DNA of 64,000 nucleotides from Flectonema sp. DT1601 (GCA_964019425.1 OZ025784.1:992001-1056000), one strand, 5' to 3'. Positions 1 to 11,247 are shown, numbered from the stretch's first letter. The notes: generated from the sequence alone by a model not told the origin. A program made the numbers and translations.

Positions 1-227
1 TGTTATGTCGCATTTCAAGATTGAGTGAATTTCTTACTTCTCACAAAAAACTGCGGGACGAGATTTAAATAAAGACCATTTTTCGACATAGATGTTACAG
101 AATTGCCGTTCGTATCGTAAAGAAAGGATTCGTGCGTGTGAAAAAGAAAGTGTCATGGATTGCTCTTTCTGTTTTTTAAATTTTATACCAAATAAAAAGA
201 AGTAGATTTTCGTGTGTTAGACTGCCT

Positions 228-717
228 GTTGTACATCGGAACTTTGTGTTTTGTGGACTCTTTGAGTTTTTCCATAATATGATAACAAAAAAAAAAAAAA
301 AAAGTCTATAAAAAAAAATATTGTTTTTCGTAAGAACAACTATTTCGGATTTTCTTCTACGCGAGAGATTTCACATTCTTCGTGTTCCAAACCATATTGG
401 GGTTGGATGTTGTACGTCGGAACTTTGTGTTTTGGGGACTCCAGAGTTCTTCAATATGATAACAAAATAAAAGTCTACTAAAAAGAATGTTTTGAAGATG
501 TGTTGTTGTTCGTTAGATAACTGGAGTGTCTTTTCCTGACTTTTGGCTCGTAGGCTTCGAAGGCTTCGGAGATGAATAAAATAAGAAATAGAACATGTTT
601 TGAAGATGTGTTTTTCGTAAGAAAAACTATTTCAGATTTTCTTCTACGTCGCTTTATTTTATTGGCCTTGCGACTAATTTTCAACTTCGAGAGATTTCAC
701 ATTATTCGGGTTCGATG
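228..717 (+). repeat. diverged direct-repeat blocks
   Basis: Three modules recur. GTAC(A/G)TCGGAACTTTGTG occurs at about 231 and 412. TTTTTCGTAAGAA followed by AACTATTTC and a TTTTCTTCTACG tail occurs at about 323-360 and 611-647. CGAGAGATTTCACATT occurs at about 362 and 689. Order is partly kept and the copies have drifted, so this looks like an old duplication of noncoding sequence. I recognise no element family. Confidence 0.65.
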
Positions 718-1820
718 TCTCTACTGCTCACAAAATTGAAAGACTTTTTTTTTCCTCTTCTTTTTATAAATTTTTTCTAATTTGGCTTCCTAGGCTTCGT
801 AAATAAATAAATAATAAAAATGAATAAATTCTTTTCTTCGTGTATTGTTGCGGCAGAGTGGTATACTTGTGATGTTTTTTTCCCCTCCCTCTTTTTTTTC
901 CCCCTTTTTTTCTATTAACTTTTTACATCACGGAGCTGATAACGTCGGTAGTCCTCCTTCTTAATACTTTCCTAGTACAACAATCTCGTGGGACGACGAC
1001 TTTCCAGCATACGATGTTTGATTGTTTTGTGATGGAGATGTTTGATTTTTTTGTCGGGTGAGTGGGATTGTTCAGGATTTTATGCTGTGTGGACCTTGCT
1101 GAAATTTTAAAAAAAAAAAAAAAAAAAATCAACTTTTCTTACGGTGGTGTAAGGATGTTATCAGAATATTTTTTCCCCCCCCCGTGATTTTTCTCGTGTC
1201 TATGGGCGATGTCTTTTAATAACAACAATGAGCAGATGAGCAGTCGACTTTTTTTTTTTTTTTTTGGTCTTTAATCGGTGCTTAATCAATAAATAGTACT
1301 TCTAAAGGGATCTTAAATGATGGGTTCTTTCCAACGGCTTGCATGCTCACAGCAAAAAACAAACTTTTTTTTTTTGTGTGTGTGTTGTGTTGTGTTGTGT
1401 TTTTTTTTTTTTTTGTTTTCTCCTGTTCACAAGAAGGTGTCGAACTTCTTCGGCTGCTGAAACTAACGGCATTGGTAAAAATTAGACAGCAGTTTTTGCA
1501 TTATACCTATATAAGAAGTGAAAGTTAGAGTGAGTTTAGAGTGAGTTTGCCTGAGTGGGTGCATTGAAGAAATATGAGGTGGCCTCTAAAGGGCCCTTTC
1601 TCCCCCACTCCCCTCCATCCCACAGCAGCTGACTTGAAATGGACAAGTTGCCTTCAATAATACAGCTGAGTAGTCAGATTAGGATAATAATGTTCTGAAG
1701 AACGGACTTTAATAATCAGTTTTTTGCAATTGAAAATATTATAAAATAGGTCAATTAATGGTGTTTTGTTTATTTTTTTATTTTTTCATCCCCTCACAAC
1801 AGTTCGACGTGGTGACGTCA

Positions 1821-1842
1821 GAGGGGGTCGTACGGCCCCCTC
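1821..1842 (+). promoter_or_regulatory. strong hairpin in the 5' leader of the next gene
   Basis: GAGGGGG (1821-1827) pairs with CCCCCTC (1836-1842). A T-G wobble and two inner C-G/G-C pairs can extend the stem toward a very small loop. It lies between the acceptor-like CAG at 1802 and the ATG at 1855, so it would be in the mature 5' UTR if that AG is used. A role in translation is inference. Confidence 0.5.
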
Positions 1843-1854
1843 TCAACCACAACA

Positions 1855-4002
1855 ATGAATGAACCATTGAACTTAGAAACTGACAAGGTCCTAATGCCGA
1901 TAATAAACCCACCAATACCGCAATTAAATTTAAAGGGACTATACGCTTTGTGGCATGCACGAAAGATACACGCTGGTGGAGATGGCATTAAGGGAGTTGA
2001 TTGCTGGATGGTTGTCACGAATTTATTTGTTGGTCTCTGCAAAGATAATAAAGCAACTGACCTGATTAGAATTGCGAAGGTGTCAGACATTCAGAAAATA
2101 TGGCTGTACGATCCCAAAGTAAACGGTGCGACGACCATAACGATAGCAATTCAAATGACGACCGCATCGAGAGAACCAACACTGCTGTTTAAACTTGGAC
2201 ATCATCCTAACAACTTATGTTTTACTAAACCTCCTGGATCTCACTTAGAATTACTACAGGTGATTAATAAAATTTATAAAACGTATAAAGGAACTAACGT
2301 ACCTTGTGAGAGAGTTCATAAACCTCTTTTTGGAAATAGTCAGGCGGGTCCGTTTAAGAAACCGAATGGGTATGTAAAACCGATTGATAAAAAGAAGAGA
2401 TGGAACAAGGCGGAATTTAACAGAGTCGCTCCATTAAATGAACCACCTCCAGAGTCAGAACCAGACCCAGAACCGATTAGATTGTATGATCCGCCAATGC
2501 CAACTGCGCCGGAAGAAGTTTCGCAAAAAGAACAACCCGATGAGAGAATATTGACAGATATGAAATTGGACGAACCTGATCTCAGTTCTTCATCTCACGC
2601 GTCTGAGTCTTCCGACTCGCGAGACTCTGAGCTGATCGATAATCAGTTTGGAGCTTCCGATAACACCTCCCCTGCTTACAATTACTCTTCACCTTCTAAT
2701 TTCAGTCCTGTTAAAGTTAATTATCCGGTTCAAGCTCCTGCATATCCCGGAAGTTATGAAAGAGAGAGAGAAAGTGTTTATCTTGAACAGCCTCCTCCTG
2801 TGAGTAAACCTCCAGTTTTTACTGGAGATCCTCCTTCAGTTCATTTACACCTCGTAATGGATTCTAATATACCCGACGGTAGGTTATCTATTGATGATAA
2901 CTTACCTGCTATGTCTCCAGTTGGAAAGAATGCTAATGATATTGGGTTTACAGCTCAACCACCACCAATGCCATTGCAACCGACTGTACAACCACCGCCT
3001 GTTGTTCAAATGCCGTCGTATGCTATGCCAGAGCAAATGACACCTGCACAGCAACCAATTTCTGTAACTCCTCCTCATCCTTCAAAATTCACATCTCGTC
3101 GTGGTGTTGGTCCGGGTGGTCCTGGTGGTGGTAGCACTCCATACGGTGAGTCACTTGAGAATAATGGACCAACAATCTTCGCACATGGCCATCCAGTTAT
3201 TGGATTGGATGCTGCTACTCGACTGTCGGAACCATCGCCGCGGGGAATTTCGCGATCTCGAAGTGAAATGGAACAGACCAACACTACTATTAAAACTATT
3301 ATCGAACCTCCGACACCTCATTCTGAGTCAGTTCAAGTTGTTGAATATTCGAAAGGTCAGGTTGTGGCAGTCTCAAGAGATAGCAAAGGGACGGTAACTG
3401 AAGGGTTTGAGAAATTCATGCCGCCAGCTGACTTGGAAATGTCTAATTCTGAAATTGCAGACGGATCTCCGACATATGAAGATGGTTTTGCGAGGGGATT
3501 CACAATTGCGATGGAATCGCTCAAAAATGAGCGACCGCGACCATCTCTTCCTCTCTCTGTTGATAGAGGTTCCTCACCTACAGTTCCTACTCACAGAGAG
3601 TGGGCTCAAGATAGAGCGATCAACGCTAAGCTACAGTTGTTGAAGGAGAGCTTCAATGAGTCACCTCAAAGAGAATCTCACAGACGACATCGTGATCAAC
3701 CTCGTCGATTACAAAACAGTCGTCACGTTGATAAGAGATCCGCAAGAGATGTAGAAGAGTACAAAGATAAATTATTCTTCGAATCGATATCGAGAGGATC
3801 AGAGGCTGATGCGTTGCAAAGTTCAGTTTTTGGTGGGTCAAGCAGCGTCCATTCATCCGTTCCTCGTCAGACTGTTCAGCGACAAGCAAGTGTTCGATCT
3901 CCTCGTCGGAAGAAGACCGAACAATGGCCACCAAAATCAAAGTCCAGTTATTGGAAAACTTTTTTAAATGAATGGGAAGATCATAGTCAGATTACCTTTT
4001 AA
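1855..4002 (+). CDS. PH-like N-terminal domain, long disordered protein
   Basis: A 715-residue uninterrupted frame. Residues ~15-140 alternate predicted beta strands and end in a helix (WHARKIH, VDCWMVVTNLFVGLC, LIRIAKVSDIQKIW, LLQVINKIYKTY), the rhythm of a PH/FERM-like fold. Family membership is not proven. Residues ~140-715 are low-complexity and probably disordered: Pro/Glu/Ser-rich, with acidic and Ser blocks (~245-270), PPP motifs, a Gly/Pro stretch near 415-430, and a basic Ser/Arg-rich end. The start follows an acceptor-like CAG and a GC-rich hairpin. It is the first gene of the rightward array. It may be a membrane- or cytoskeleton-associated scaffold, but this is a guess from domain layout only. 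Confidence 0.8.
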   Translation: MNEPLNLETDKVLMPIINPPIPQLNLKGLYALWHARKIHAGGDGIKGVDCWMVVTNLFVGLCKDNKATDLIRIAKVSDIQKIWLYDPKVNGATTITIAIQMTTASREPTLLFKLGHHPNNLCFTKPPGSHLELLQVINKIYKTYKGTNVPCERVHKPLFGNSQAGPFKKPNGYVKPIDKKKRWNKAEFNRVAPLNEPPPESEPDPEPIRLYDPPMPTAPEEVSQKEQPDERILTDMKLDEPDLSSSSHASESSDSRDSELIDNQFGASDNTSPAYNYSSPSNFSPVKVNYPVQAPAYPGSYERERESVYLEQPPPVSKPPVFTGDPPSVHLHLVMDSNIPDGRLSIDDNLPAMSPVGKNANDIGFTAQPPPMPLQPTVQPPPVVQMPSYAMPEQMTPAQQPISVTPPHPSKFTSRRGVGPGGPGGGSTPYGESLENNGPTIFAHGHPVIGLDAATRLSEPSPRGISRSRSEMEQTNTTIKTIIEPPTPHSESVQVVEYSKGQVVAVSRDSKGTVTEGFEKFMPPADLEMSNSEIADGSPTYEDGFARGFTIAMESLKNERPRPSLPLSVDRGSSPTVPTHREWAQDRAINAKLQLLKESFNESPQRESHRRHRDQPRRLQNSRHVDKRSARDVEEYKDKLFFESISRGSEADALQSSVFGGSSSVHSSVPRQTVQRQASVRSPRRKKTEQWPPKSKSSYWKTFLNEWEDHSQITF

Positions 4003-5603
4003 TTCAGAGAGTACAACACAAACCACAAACACTCTGCACTTGCACACACAGTTTTCAGATTTAAAAAAAAAAAAACTGGTGACATTTATCAACCAGCTAC
4101 TACTTTGATGTGGTAAGTTTTTAAAAAAAAAAAAAAAAAATGTAATTCTGTACACTTTGATGGCTGTGTGTCGTTGGAAAAAAATTTTTTTCGAGGTGGG
4201 CTCGCAGTGTTTCCTCGTCTGAGATATCTTTTTTTTTTTTTTTTTTGTTGTGCAATTTCGAGCAGTAGAATCTTGTTGTCACTGTTGTACTGTATGAGAG
4301 AAAATATAATATAATTGAACTTCTTTTTTTTTTTTTTTTTTGTTGTTTTGTTTTAAAATCTGATGCTGCTATCTTTGCTGGTTTTTTTTTCTCAGAAAGT
4401 TTTAGTTGGTCGTCGTCGAATCAAATATTTTTATTCCGTCCCCCTTCGCTGTGTAAAAGCTGAACGGAACGGAACGGCTGTTTGCATCACCCTCAGTATT
4501 ACTCGACAGGGCTACACTTGTTGAGGAGGGTTGATGCTGCGGAAATCGGAAAAAAAATCTGTTTTGTACCTTGTCGTTTGTTTGTGACATCATTTCATTT
4601 AACTTGTCTTCTTTCTTCTTTTTTTTTTTAAAAATTAATTTTTAACTTCGATGTGTTCGTCGTCGAACGTTAGATTTTAAAAAAAAAAAAAAAAAAAAGT
4701 GATGAGATTATTTAATTTTTTTTGTTTTTAAAAAAAATGTCTAATTTGTTGCGTGTTAACCTTGATTTACTTATCCAAATCCCCCCTCTTTAATTTCTTT
4801 TTTTTTTCTTTTGCAATTTGTCAAAGAATTGGCAAAGGGGAAAAAGTGCGTGTGCGTAATAAATACCAGCGCGCGTTGAATACAGTGGCTGGAAAAATAA
4901 GGAATGCTCAAGCTTGGTACCTGTTGGAACTTTGAGTTTGGTGTTTTTTGTGAATTTTCTCTTAACCTTTTTTTTGATAGGCCGGTAGTGTTGTGCGGAA
5001 AAAAAAAAAAAAAAAAGAGTCCTCCGAAGGGACGCAGAATGTTACTTTTATTCCACCCGAGGGAGGGGGAGTATGTTTTATTTTTTCCAATTAGCCAAAA
5101 AAAAAATAATTGGAAATCGCCTCCCTCCTAAAAAAAGTAATCTTTTCATAAAAATAGAAAAAAAAAGAAGAAAAAAAAATCGACTTCTGGTCGTTAATTT
5201 TAATCATTTTTTTTTTTTTTTTTTTTTTTGATTCTTTAATAATGTTCTTCAACGATATCTTGCGTCTGAACGCAGAAGACTCTACTAATGGTGGTAATGG
5301 AGCCCTGCTATTAGGCTCTTTCATTGGGGCTGAACGCGCTTACGTGTTAACCATACGCATACGGGTCGACCACCGAAGTTACTGTGAACAAACCAGCGTG
5401 TTGTCGTTGGGATGACTGCTGTTCGCTTACACCTGAGAGTGTTCGTTATTTTTTCCATCCTTTTTTTTTCTTTTTTTTTTAAACTAAACAAAACATTTAA
5501 TCATCTGACTGACAGAGTAATGTTTGAGCGAATAAAAAGGTGTGCGGCCCCCTCTCTCCACAAAAAAAAAAAAAAACAGATTTGTAGCTCTGGCTTTCCA
5601 CTT

Positions 5604-5605
<2 letters not shown>

Positions 5606-5638
<33 letters not shown>
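5606..5638 (+). repeat. longest poly-T run seen in the window
   Basis: About 33 consecutive T in noncoding sequence. Similar runs of 15-29 T occur near 5208, 6350, 6810 and 9262. Confidence 0.9.
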
Positions 5639-5639
<1 letters not shown>

Positions 5640-7121
5640 TTATATGAATTCATCTGACAATTAGAATTGATTTCTGACAAGAAAAAAAAAAAAAAAGAAA
5701 TAAAAACTTTCTTCTCCTCGTGGCCTATTTTTATTTCTTACAATCCTTGTACTAACAACTAAACTGGTTTTACAACTCATCAAAAAATCTTTTGTCATAT
5801 TTTGTGAAGCGTCATATAACTTTATTACAGCTTTCTACATTGTTGGATATCCTTTTTGGTGTTGTTATCCTCAAAAAAAAAAAAAAAAAAGTCATCAATT
5901 TTTCCTCTTGTAGGTCAGTAACAACATCCCGGTTTTTCTTTTTTTTTTTTCACTTTCAAGGAGACTTTACGAAGGAATTATCCTAATAAGATTCTGGGTC
6001 TAATTACGTTGCTGTTGTCCTCGTAGCTGTTGGGAGTTCAGCCCGATGCTCTTTAGTTTGCTGTATTAGCGATGAACTACGCAATGTATTGGAACTCCTT
6101 ATCTATCAAAGAAACACTAAAAGAGAACACACAAAAAGTCTGATGTCCAAAATAATTTATTTTCAATAAGTAATCTGATCAAAGGAAAGAGAAACTACGA
6201 AGAATTGTTAATCATCGCTGCAGTCGCTGTGTATCTTTGACAAATTATAGTTACGATGACACAACAGACGGAGTTTTGTATTTTGCCGATCGGATCCCGT
6301 CTTTTTGTTGGGCGCTTTGTTGTAAATCGCTCTGAGCTCTTTTCCCTCTCTTTTTTTTTTTTTTTTTTTTTTTTCGTTCTCCCATTTATTATTAGTTTGA
6401 TTTCACTAATTCAGCCGTCTCTAGCACTGTCTCCTCACGCGGGCGGTGAGTTTAGGTAGTCATCTTGTTTTCAGGTTATTCTACGTCTCTAATCTCTCAC
6501 GGTTGGTTGGTAGCGATATAACTTCGTAAGTAAATAATTATTGTTGTACGCAATTGGGTTCGTACGGATAACAGATTCTTGAATGTTTATCTTAATTTTC
6601 TGTGAGCTTTTTGTTCTCGTATGTTAAGTGAAAGAGACCGTATCAATTCTTTTTTTTTTGTTTTTGTTTTTTTGTTGTATCGAAACGGTTGAGAAAGACG
6701 TGAAAAGCGTATCAGGCATCCGTCGGTATCAAGTTTTTTTTTGTTATCTTCTTATCCCAGACGACGAGGGCATACTTTGACAGGAGGTTTTTCTAATTTC
6801 CTATTTTCTATTTTTTTTTTTTTTTTTTTTTTTTTTTTGTTTTTTAAATTGAAGTTCGCGAATCATCATATTTCCTCTCTTCAAACCAGATTGGCTCCCT
6901 TCAGAAGTTTTAATTATTTGTGTATTATTTAATTAATTTATTATCGATGAATGTTACAAAAACATATTTTTATTTTTGAGTTCTAATCGTGTATCCCTGA
7001 TGACAGTTTTTTTTTTTGGGGGAAACAGTTCTTTTTAGTTTTTTCTTTCAGTGTGTGTAAGGCCTTGAAAAGTATCATTTCTTATCAAATATAAAAAAAT
7101 ATTTCCTGTTGTACTTGTTGG

Positions 7122-7149
7122 GGGGGATTATCCCCCTTTTTTTTTAATT
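7122..7149 (+). other. G/C hairpin followed by a T-tract
   Basis: GGGGGA, loop TTA, TCCCCC (7122-7136), then about nine T. The shape is that of an intrinsic or Pol III-type terminator. There is no recognisable small RNA upstream, so function is open. Confidence 0.4.
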
Positions 7150-7799
7150 TACATTTTGAACATTCAGTTTCAGCGGACTTTTTTCACTCACTTGAAGAAA
7201 TGAAAACAATTGTGGGTCCCTGAGATACTCAAAATAAGTGGAAAAAAAAAAAACGGAAAAGAAAAAGAAAGAGAAATAAACACTTGTACCCCCCTTTCCC
7301 TTTCCCTCTGTATGTTGTTTTGTTATGTTCTACCCTTGAAATTTCTTTTTTTCCCCCGTATTTCCTTTTTTTGGGAAGATTGACTGGACCTTCTTTAAAA
7401 ATAAATAATAGTTTTGTGAAGTCAATAAATAATTCATATTAAATAATTTATGAACCAAAAAAAAAAATAGTTGTCAGCTTTCACTGTTTTTTTTCTGTAC
7501 GAACGTTGTGATAAACGCAGCCTCTCGTAAGTTAGGTTTTGGGAAAAGTTTGATCACCATTTCTGGTATGACCTCACATCCCAAAAAGAAGAAGAGAAAG
7601 AAAAGAAAAAAAAAAAAAAGAAAACGAAAACATCGCGGAAATGTACTGAATAAAAGACATTGGTTCCTTTTATTCAGAATAATATACAACATAATGTTCT
7701 GCTTGACTACTACTCATCGAGGACAAATCTCTTTTTACGAATTCCTCTAAAGTTTTAGTTTTCTAAATTTATCACTATTAAGTTATCACAACACTAATA

Positions 7800-8341
7800 A
7801 TGGAAAGAAGACTAGCAGGGTGGTGGCGTGGGCAGGGAGAGAACGGTTTGGAATGTGTTGTTAGTTTCTCTGAAGATGTTCAGGAAAATGTGTTAAAGTA
7901 CAGAGCAGAGATATGGAAAAAAGCTACGCCTGAAGAACCACTAAAGAAATACCAAAGTGAGACGGGATATTTGAAGGAGGAAAAATTAGCTTTCTCATCA
8001 TCACTTGTGACGTCTGAGGAGATGAGTTGTAAAAGGTTTGTATTATTCATATTTGTGATCTCTCTCACAGTATGAAGTTATCCCAACTTTCAGAATACAA
8101 TAATATCAACCCAGGGAGTGGTCCGATTATTCAAAGAAAGGAAACGTGCGCTGTCAATCTTCAAACGGCTCAACTCGCATTTTCGATATCAAAGACTACA
8201 ATATGAAGGTGTGTTCTTAACAGCAGGTAGTGAAGAGCGGGGGGGAAAAAAAAAAAAAAAAAAAAAAAACAGTTCGTCCATCCATCAGCCACTTATGAAC
8301 TGCAGAGAGAAAATGTAAGTTGGAGGGCCCTGCAGGGATAG
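7800..8341 (+). CDS. small three-exon gene, unknown function (~132 aa)
   Basis: My model uses exons 7800-8035, 8115-8208 and 8273-8341, with introns 8036-8114 (gtttgt...cccag) and 8209-8272 (gtgtgt...poly-A, cag). Exon lengths 236, 94 and 69 keep one frame from ATG to TAG, giving about 132 residues. The second intron ends in about two dozen A directly before CAG, like introns of the well-recognised genes further right. Without splicing, the reading frame stops early in each piece. The protein is polar with a Trp/Arg-rich N-terminus and an Arg/Lys-rich middle. I recognise no family. Both 5' splice sites are weaker than in MAGOH or importin, so the boundaries are less secure. Confidence 0.5.
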
Positions 8342-8600
8342 CTTTTTGTTCAGAGGCTCTGGACTCCAACTCTGGCAAATGATGCCCTGCGGGAGAGCAC
8401 CGAAAAGATGTAATTTGAGAGCTGCGATTGAGCACTCGATGGATTGCATTGGTCGTATCCCGCGTTACTTTATATTCACATCTCAGAGTTAGTTGTGATT
8501 GTAGCTTTTAATCTAAATATATTGTGAACTGCGAAGGATTATATTCCGTTACAAGATTTACCTTTTCCTTTTCAGCTTCCTATTTTTTCATTATTTAAAG

Positions 8601-9155
8601 ATGTCGGGATTTACATCTCCACTAAAGATTTTGCTGAAAGCCTTCGCGTTCATTGGAGGGGCGCTTGCCTTGGCGGGATGTGCAGTGATTGCTTCTGATG
8701 GAGACTACGGGAATGTACTTGTGGGGGTTGGACTCTCTGTATTAATAATTAACCTTTGCCTGTTGTTTGGATTACCGTCTTGCAAGAAAGAAGACGTCAT
8801 AGGAGATGAAGCACGTACTATTGATTACATCAGGCCCTTAATGTCACCTCCAAAGGAACTTGAAACACAATTTGAAACGTATCCACAACCAAGGAGACCT
8901 TCAGCAGCAGTATCGACGTCAAGTTATGGTCTTACATCTGATACTTTGAGTTGGACTCAGCAGTATTCAGATTCTGATTTTTTACCACCACCTCCAAAGA
9001 GGAAGTCCAGCAATCCTCCGATTCAGTTCTCGGTCAGACCTCCGCAAAGACCGTCTGAGTCGCCTTCTAATTTTACTGCTTCGGCATCACCTGCTGGTCC
9101 GTTGATATCTGATTATATTATTGATGTTCCGTCACCTTCAAGTAGTTACTTATGA
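8601..9155 (+). CDS. two-TM membrane protein with Pro/Ser tail
   Basis: A 184-residue frame. Two hydrophobic helices lie at ~10-31 and ~37-60, joined by a short acidic loop (ASDGDYGN). A hydrophilic tail of ~120 residues follows, rich in Pro and Ser, with short poly-Pro (LPPPPKRK). The hairpin-plus-tail layout suggests a membrane-anchored adaptor. No catalytic motif or family is recognised. The ATG lies 25 nt after a typical pyrimidine-rich acceptor (CCTTTTCAG at ~8575), which supports this start. It is co-directional with its neighbours in the rightward array. Confidence 0.75.
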   Translation: MSGFTSPLKILLKAFAFIGGALALAGCAVIASDGDYGNVLVGVGLSVLIINLCLLFGLPSCKKEDVIGDEARTIDYIRPLMSPPKELETQFETYPQPRRPSAAVSTSSYGLTSDTLSWTQQYSDSDFLPPPPKRKSSNPPIQFSVRPPQRPSESPSNFTASASPAGPLISDYIIDVPSPSSSYL

Positions 9156-9260
9156 TAGTTCTTTTAGGGTGGTTGATGGAATGTGTGGCTCTTCTTCCCC
9201 GCGGAAGATAATATTTAAACAGCCAACAATAGATCGTTATTAAAAAAAAAAAACTTTACT

Positions 9261-9292
<32 letters not shown>

Positions 9293-9611
9293 ATTTTTTT
9301 TATATCAAATTATCTCGGAAGTGAAATACCAAGCTGTGGGTATAACTAGTTCTCAATTTCATGTATTTATGCTATTTTTTTTTTCTTTTTTTTTTTTTTA
9401 GATGCACGTTGTCAAAAAACCTCCTCTTATTCCCCTTTTTTTTGTTAGATTTATATTACCTTCCTGTTGTTATTTATTCCTGTTTTTTTGATTGTCTCTG
9501 AGATTGCAATCTTTTTTTTTGTTTTGATTATTCAGCTTAACTACATTAGTAATAGACTGTATCAACACTAATAAGTAATTTTCTGTTCAACAGTTTTTTT
9601 TTGATGAAAAT
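9156..9611. other. intergenic spacer with long T-runs
   Basis: I see no gene. There is a T-run of about 30 near 9262-9291 and other T-rich stretches, ending in an acceptor-like TTCAACAG at 9593, 18 nt before the next ATG. Confidence 0.6.
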
Positions 9612-10454
9612 ATGATGAAACAAATCGACGGAGTAAGCCACTGCACTGGTGAAGAACTAAAAGGCAGGAGATTAATCACTGTGAAAGATGTCTCGATTGT
9701 GTTGTCACATCTACAAACTACATCGGGTGTTCAGGATGCTGAAGACGACAGTGACGCGTTGACTGCTGCAGAGATAGAAGAGTTGTGCAGTAATCATGAG
9801 GAACTGAAGAGACTCAGTATGAATAGCTGTGTTAAGAAAATGCAACAAGCGGTGCCTGAGATGCAAATTTCTTTAGAAGAAAGCAGCCATCATTCCGAAG
9901 ATGAGAATGAAACAGATTCGAGAGTCGATTTCTTTACTCCAACTGCGGTAGAAGACATCTTCGCAACTCTCTCTGATCTCGGACAAGGAGTTCAAATTCA
10001 TAAAAAAGATGAACCTGAAGAAGAAGATGATGACCTCACCAAAATTGAAGACAGACCTGAGCAGATGTCGATGGATAAACCTATTAGTCAGGTACAGCAG
10101 TCAAGTTTATTTGCTGGTGTTGAGTTGAGTATGCCTATGTGTGATTGCTTAAGGCTTCAACAGATAATGGATGAATGCAAAGAAAACTCTGCTGAGACTA
10201 TCAGTGAGATTGAAGAACAACTCGCATTTGAAAAGTGGGAGGCAGAAAAGATGAAAAATTTCGAAGTCGGGTATCCAAACAGAAACTTTCTTGGGTCTGA
10301 TATTGATCTGTATCCATGTCTTATTGGATCAACTGGATCAACTGGACTACCCTGGGATGTCGCACCATTGTTGATGAGTGTTTCTGATGGAAATCCTTTT
10401 CCAGAAATTCCCGACAAAGATGAGGGGGATCAATATTCTAATGATTCAACTTAA
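9612..10454 (+). CDS. acidic hypothetical protein
   Basis: A 280-residue frame, acidic, with Glu/Asp clusters (for example EEEDDDL near residue 140). Residues ~55-85 (AAEIEELCSNHEELKRL) and ~190-215 look helical or coiled-coil. There is a Cys pair in MCDCLRLQ near 177-180 and a Gly/Ser stretch (GSTGSTG) near 237. No TM segment or signal is seen. I do not recognise a family. Two ATGs lie in tandem at 9612 and 9615, 18 nt after an acceptor-like CAG. It is the last intact gene of the rightward array before the convergent zone. Confidence 0.7.
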   Translation: MMKQIDGVSHCTGEELKGRRLITVKDVSIVLSHLQTTSGVQDAEDDSDALTAAEIEELCSNHEELKRLSMNSCVKKMQQAVPEMQISLEESSHHSEDENETDSRVDFFTPTAVEDIFATLSDLGQGVQIHKKDEPEEEDDDLTKIEDRPEQMSMDKPISQVQQSSLFAGVELSMPMCDCLRLQQIMDECKENSAETISEIEEQLAFEKWEAEKMKNFEVGYPNRNFLGSDIDLYPCLIGSTGSTGLPWDVAPLLMSVSDGNPFPEIPDKDEGDQYSNDST

Positions 10455-10504
10455 CCGTTCAGATCGAATCACCTTTCTGTCTTATTGTTTAACAGTTATT
10501 TACA

Positions 10505-10533
10505 CTGCTGCTGCTGCTGCTGCTGTTGTTGTG
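10505..10533 (+). repeat. CTG/TTG triplet microsatellite
   Basis: About seven CTG triplets followed by TTG triplets, just beyond the stop of the acidic gene. It is noncoding in my reading; a chance frame reads through it as poly-Cys. Confidence 0.85.
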
Positions 10534-10779
10534 AAATTTATGTTATTTTTTGCCAATCAGTCTTCTTTCTTACAGGTTGTTGGGTAGACACTGAATATGT
10601 TCAAATTTCTCGTGCTCAACTACGTTCACGTGGCCTCCACCAAAGAAACCAGGCAATGTTCAACGCCTCCTGTTTCATGGTGACAGTACTTTTATTTTTT
10701 TTGTGCAAAGACCTGCAGTATTCTTCCCAGATAAATCTTATCGTATCGTATCGTATCAAATTTCCCCCCCTTGCGTCCT

Positions 10780-11247
10780 ATTCTACGGATACACAATTTA
10801 ATTACGAAAATACAACGCTTATAATTGCAACGCCGCAGATTATACCAACCATCCCAAACGCAGCAGCAGAGTGGGCTCATCTTAAAGAATGGAGGGGTTG
10901 TACCTGTCAAGAGAGTGCGGACACAAACAATCGATTGATCTTAGATTCAAATCACCACGAGATGTATGATAGTCGTGGGAGTGGTAATATTCCTAGCGTC
11001 ACATTTTACATGAACGAAGATGATGGCAACACTAAAGGACGGACAACGTTACATGTTTTGTATGCCTATCCCAACTCGGTGAGACACACACATAGTCTTC
11101 GCAATGCAATTCGCTTAGGAGAATCACTACACTGTTTTAATTCAACACCTGAATCCTGAGGGTCTAAAGAAGTACCTGGACGACAGACACAACAGAATTA
11201 TCAACGAAAATGAAAAATTCAAAACGTACCTCCCGTGCGGAGTTTAG
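10780..11247 (+). pseudogene. HNH-nuclease-like gene, copy 1, frameshifted
   Basis: The frame carries AEWAHLKEWRGC, then NNRLIL, then HHEMYD about 20 residues later. This is the spacing of HNH_2-type domains, in which a His in an AHIK-like segment, an Asn and a final His before (F/Y)D build the metal site. The in-frame reading then diverges and stops at 11159. The conserved tail, seen also in copy 3, resumes in another frame (PEGLKKYLDDRHNRIINEN) and ends at 11247, so an insertion near 11130-11150 broke it. The upstream part has no good start. It is related at roughly three-quarters identity by eye to copies at 11.8 and 13.9 kb. HNH assignment is from motif spacing only. Confidence 0.55.

Larger units (their letters stand above)
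1..1854. other. gene-free AT-rich region at the left edge
   Basis: I see no gene in this stretch. It contains homopolymers (A-runs near 285-303 and 1108-1126, T-runs near 1250 and 1401), diverged direct repeats at 228-717, and pyrimidine-rich sequence ending in an acceptor-like CAG at about 1802, just ahead of the first gene. Confidence 0.6.
4003..7799. other. 3.8 kb gene-free region rich in homopolymers
   Basis: I find no convincing exon on either strand. Short frames here encode mainly poly-Lys or poly-Phe and come from A/T runs. The longest run is about 33 T at 5606-5638. A 6-bp G/C hairpin with a T-tract lies at 7122-7149. It likely holds the 3' UTR of the previous gene and the leader of the next. 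Confidence 0.55.

Noticed and set aside
5091..5324. Many short frames rich in Lys or Phe in intergenic DNA
   Set aside because: They arise from A/T runs; none has a conserved motif or splice context.
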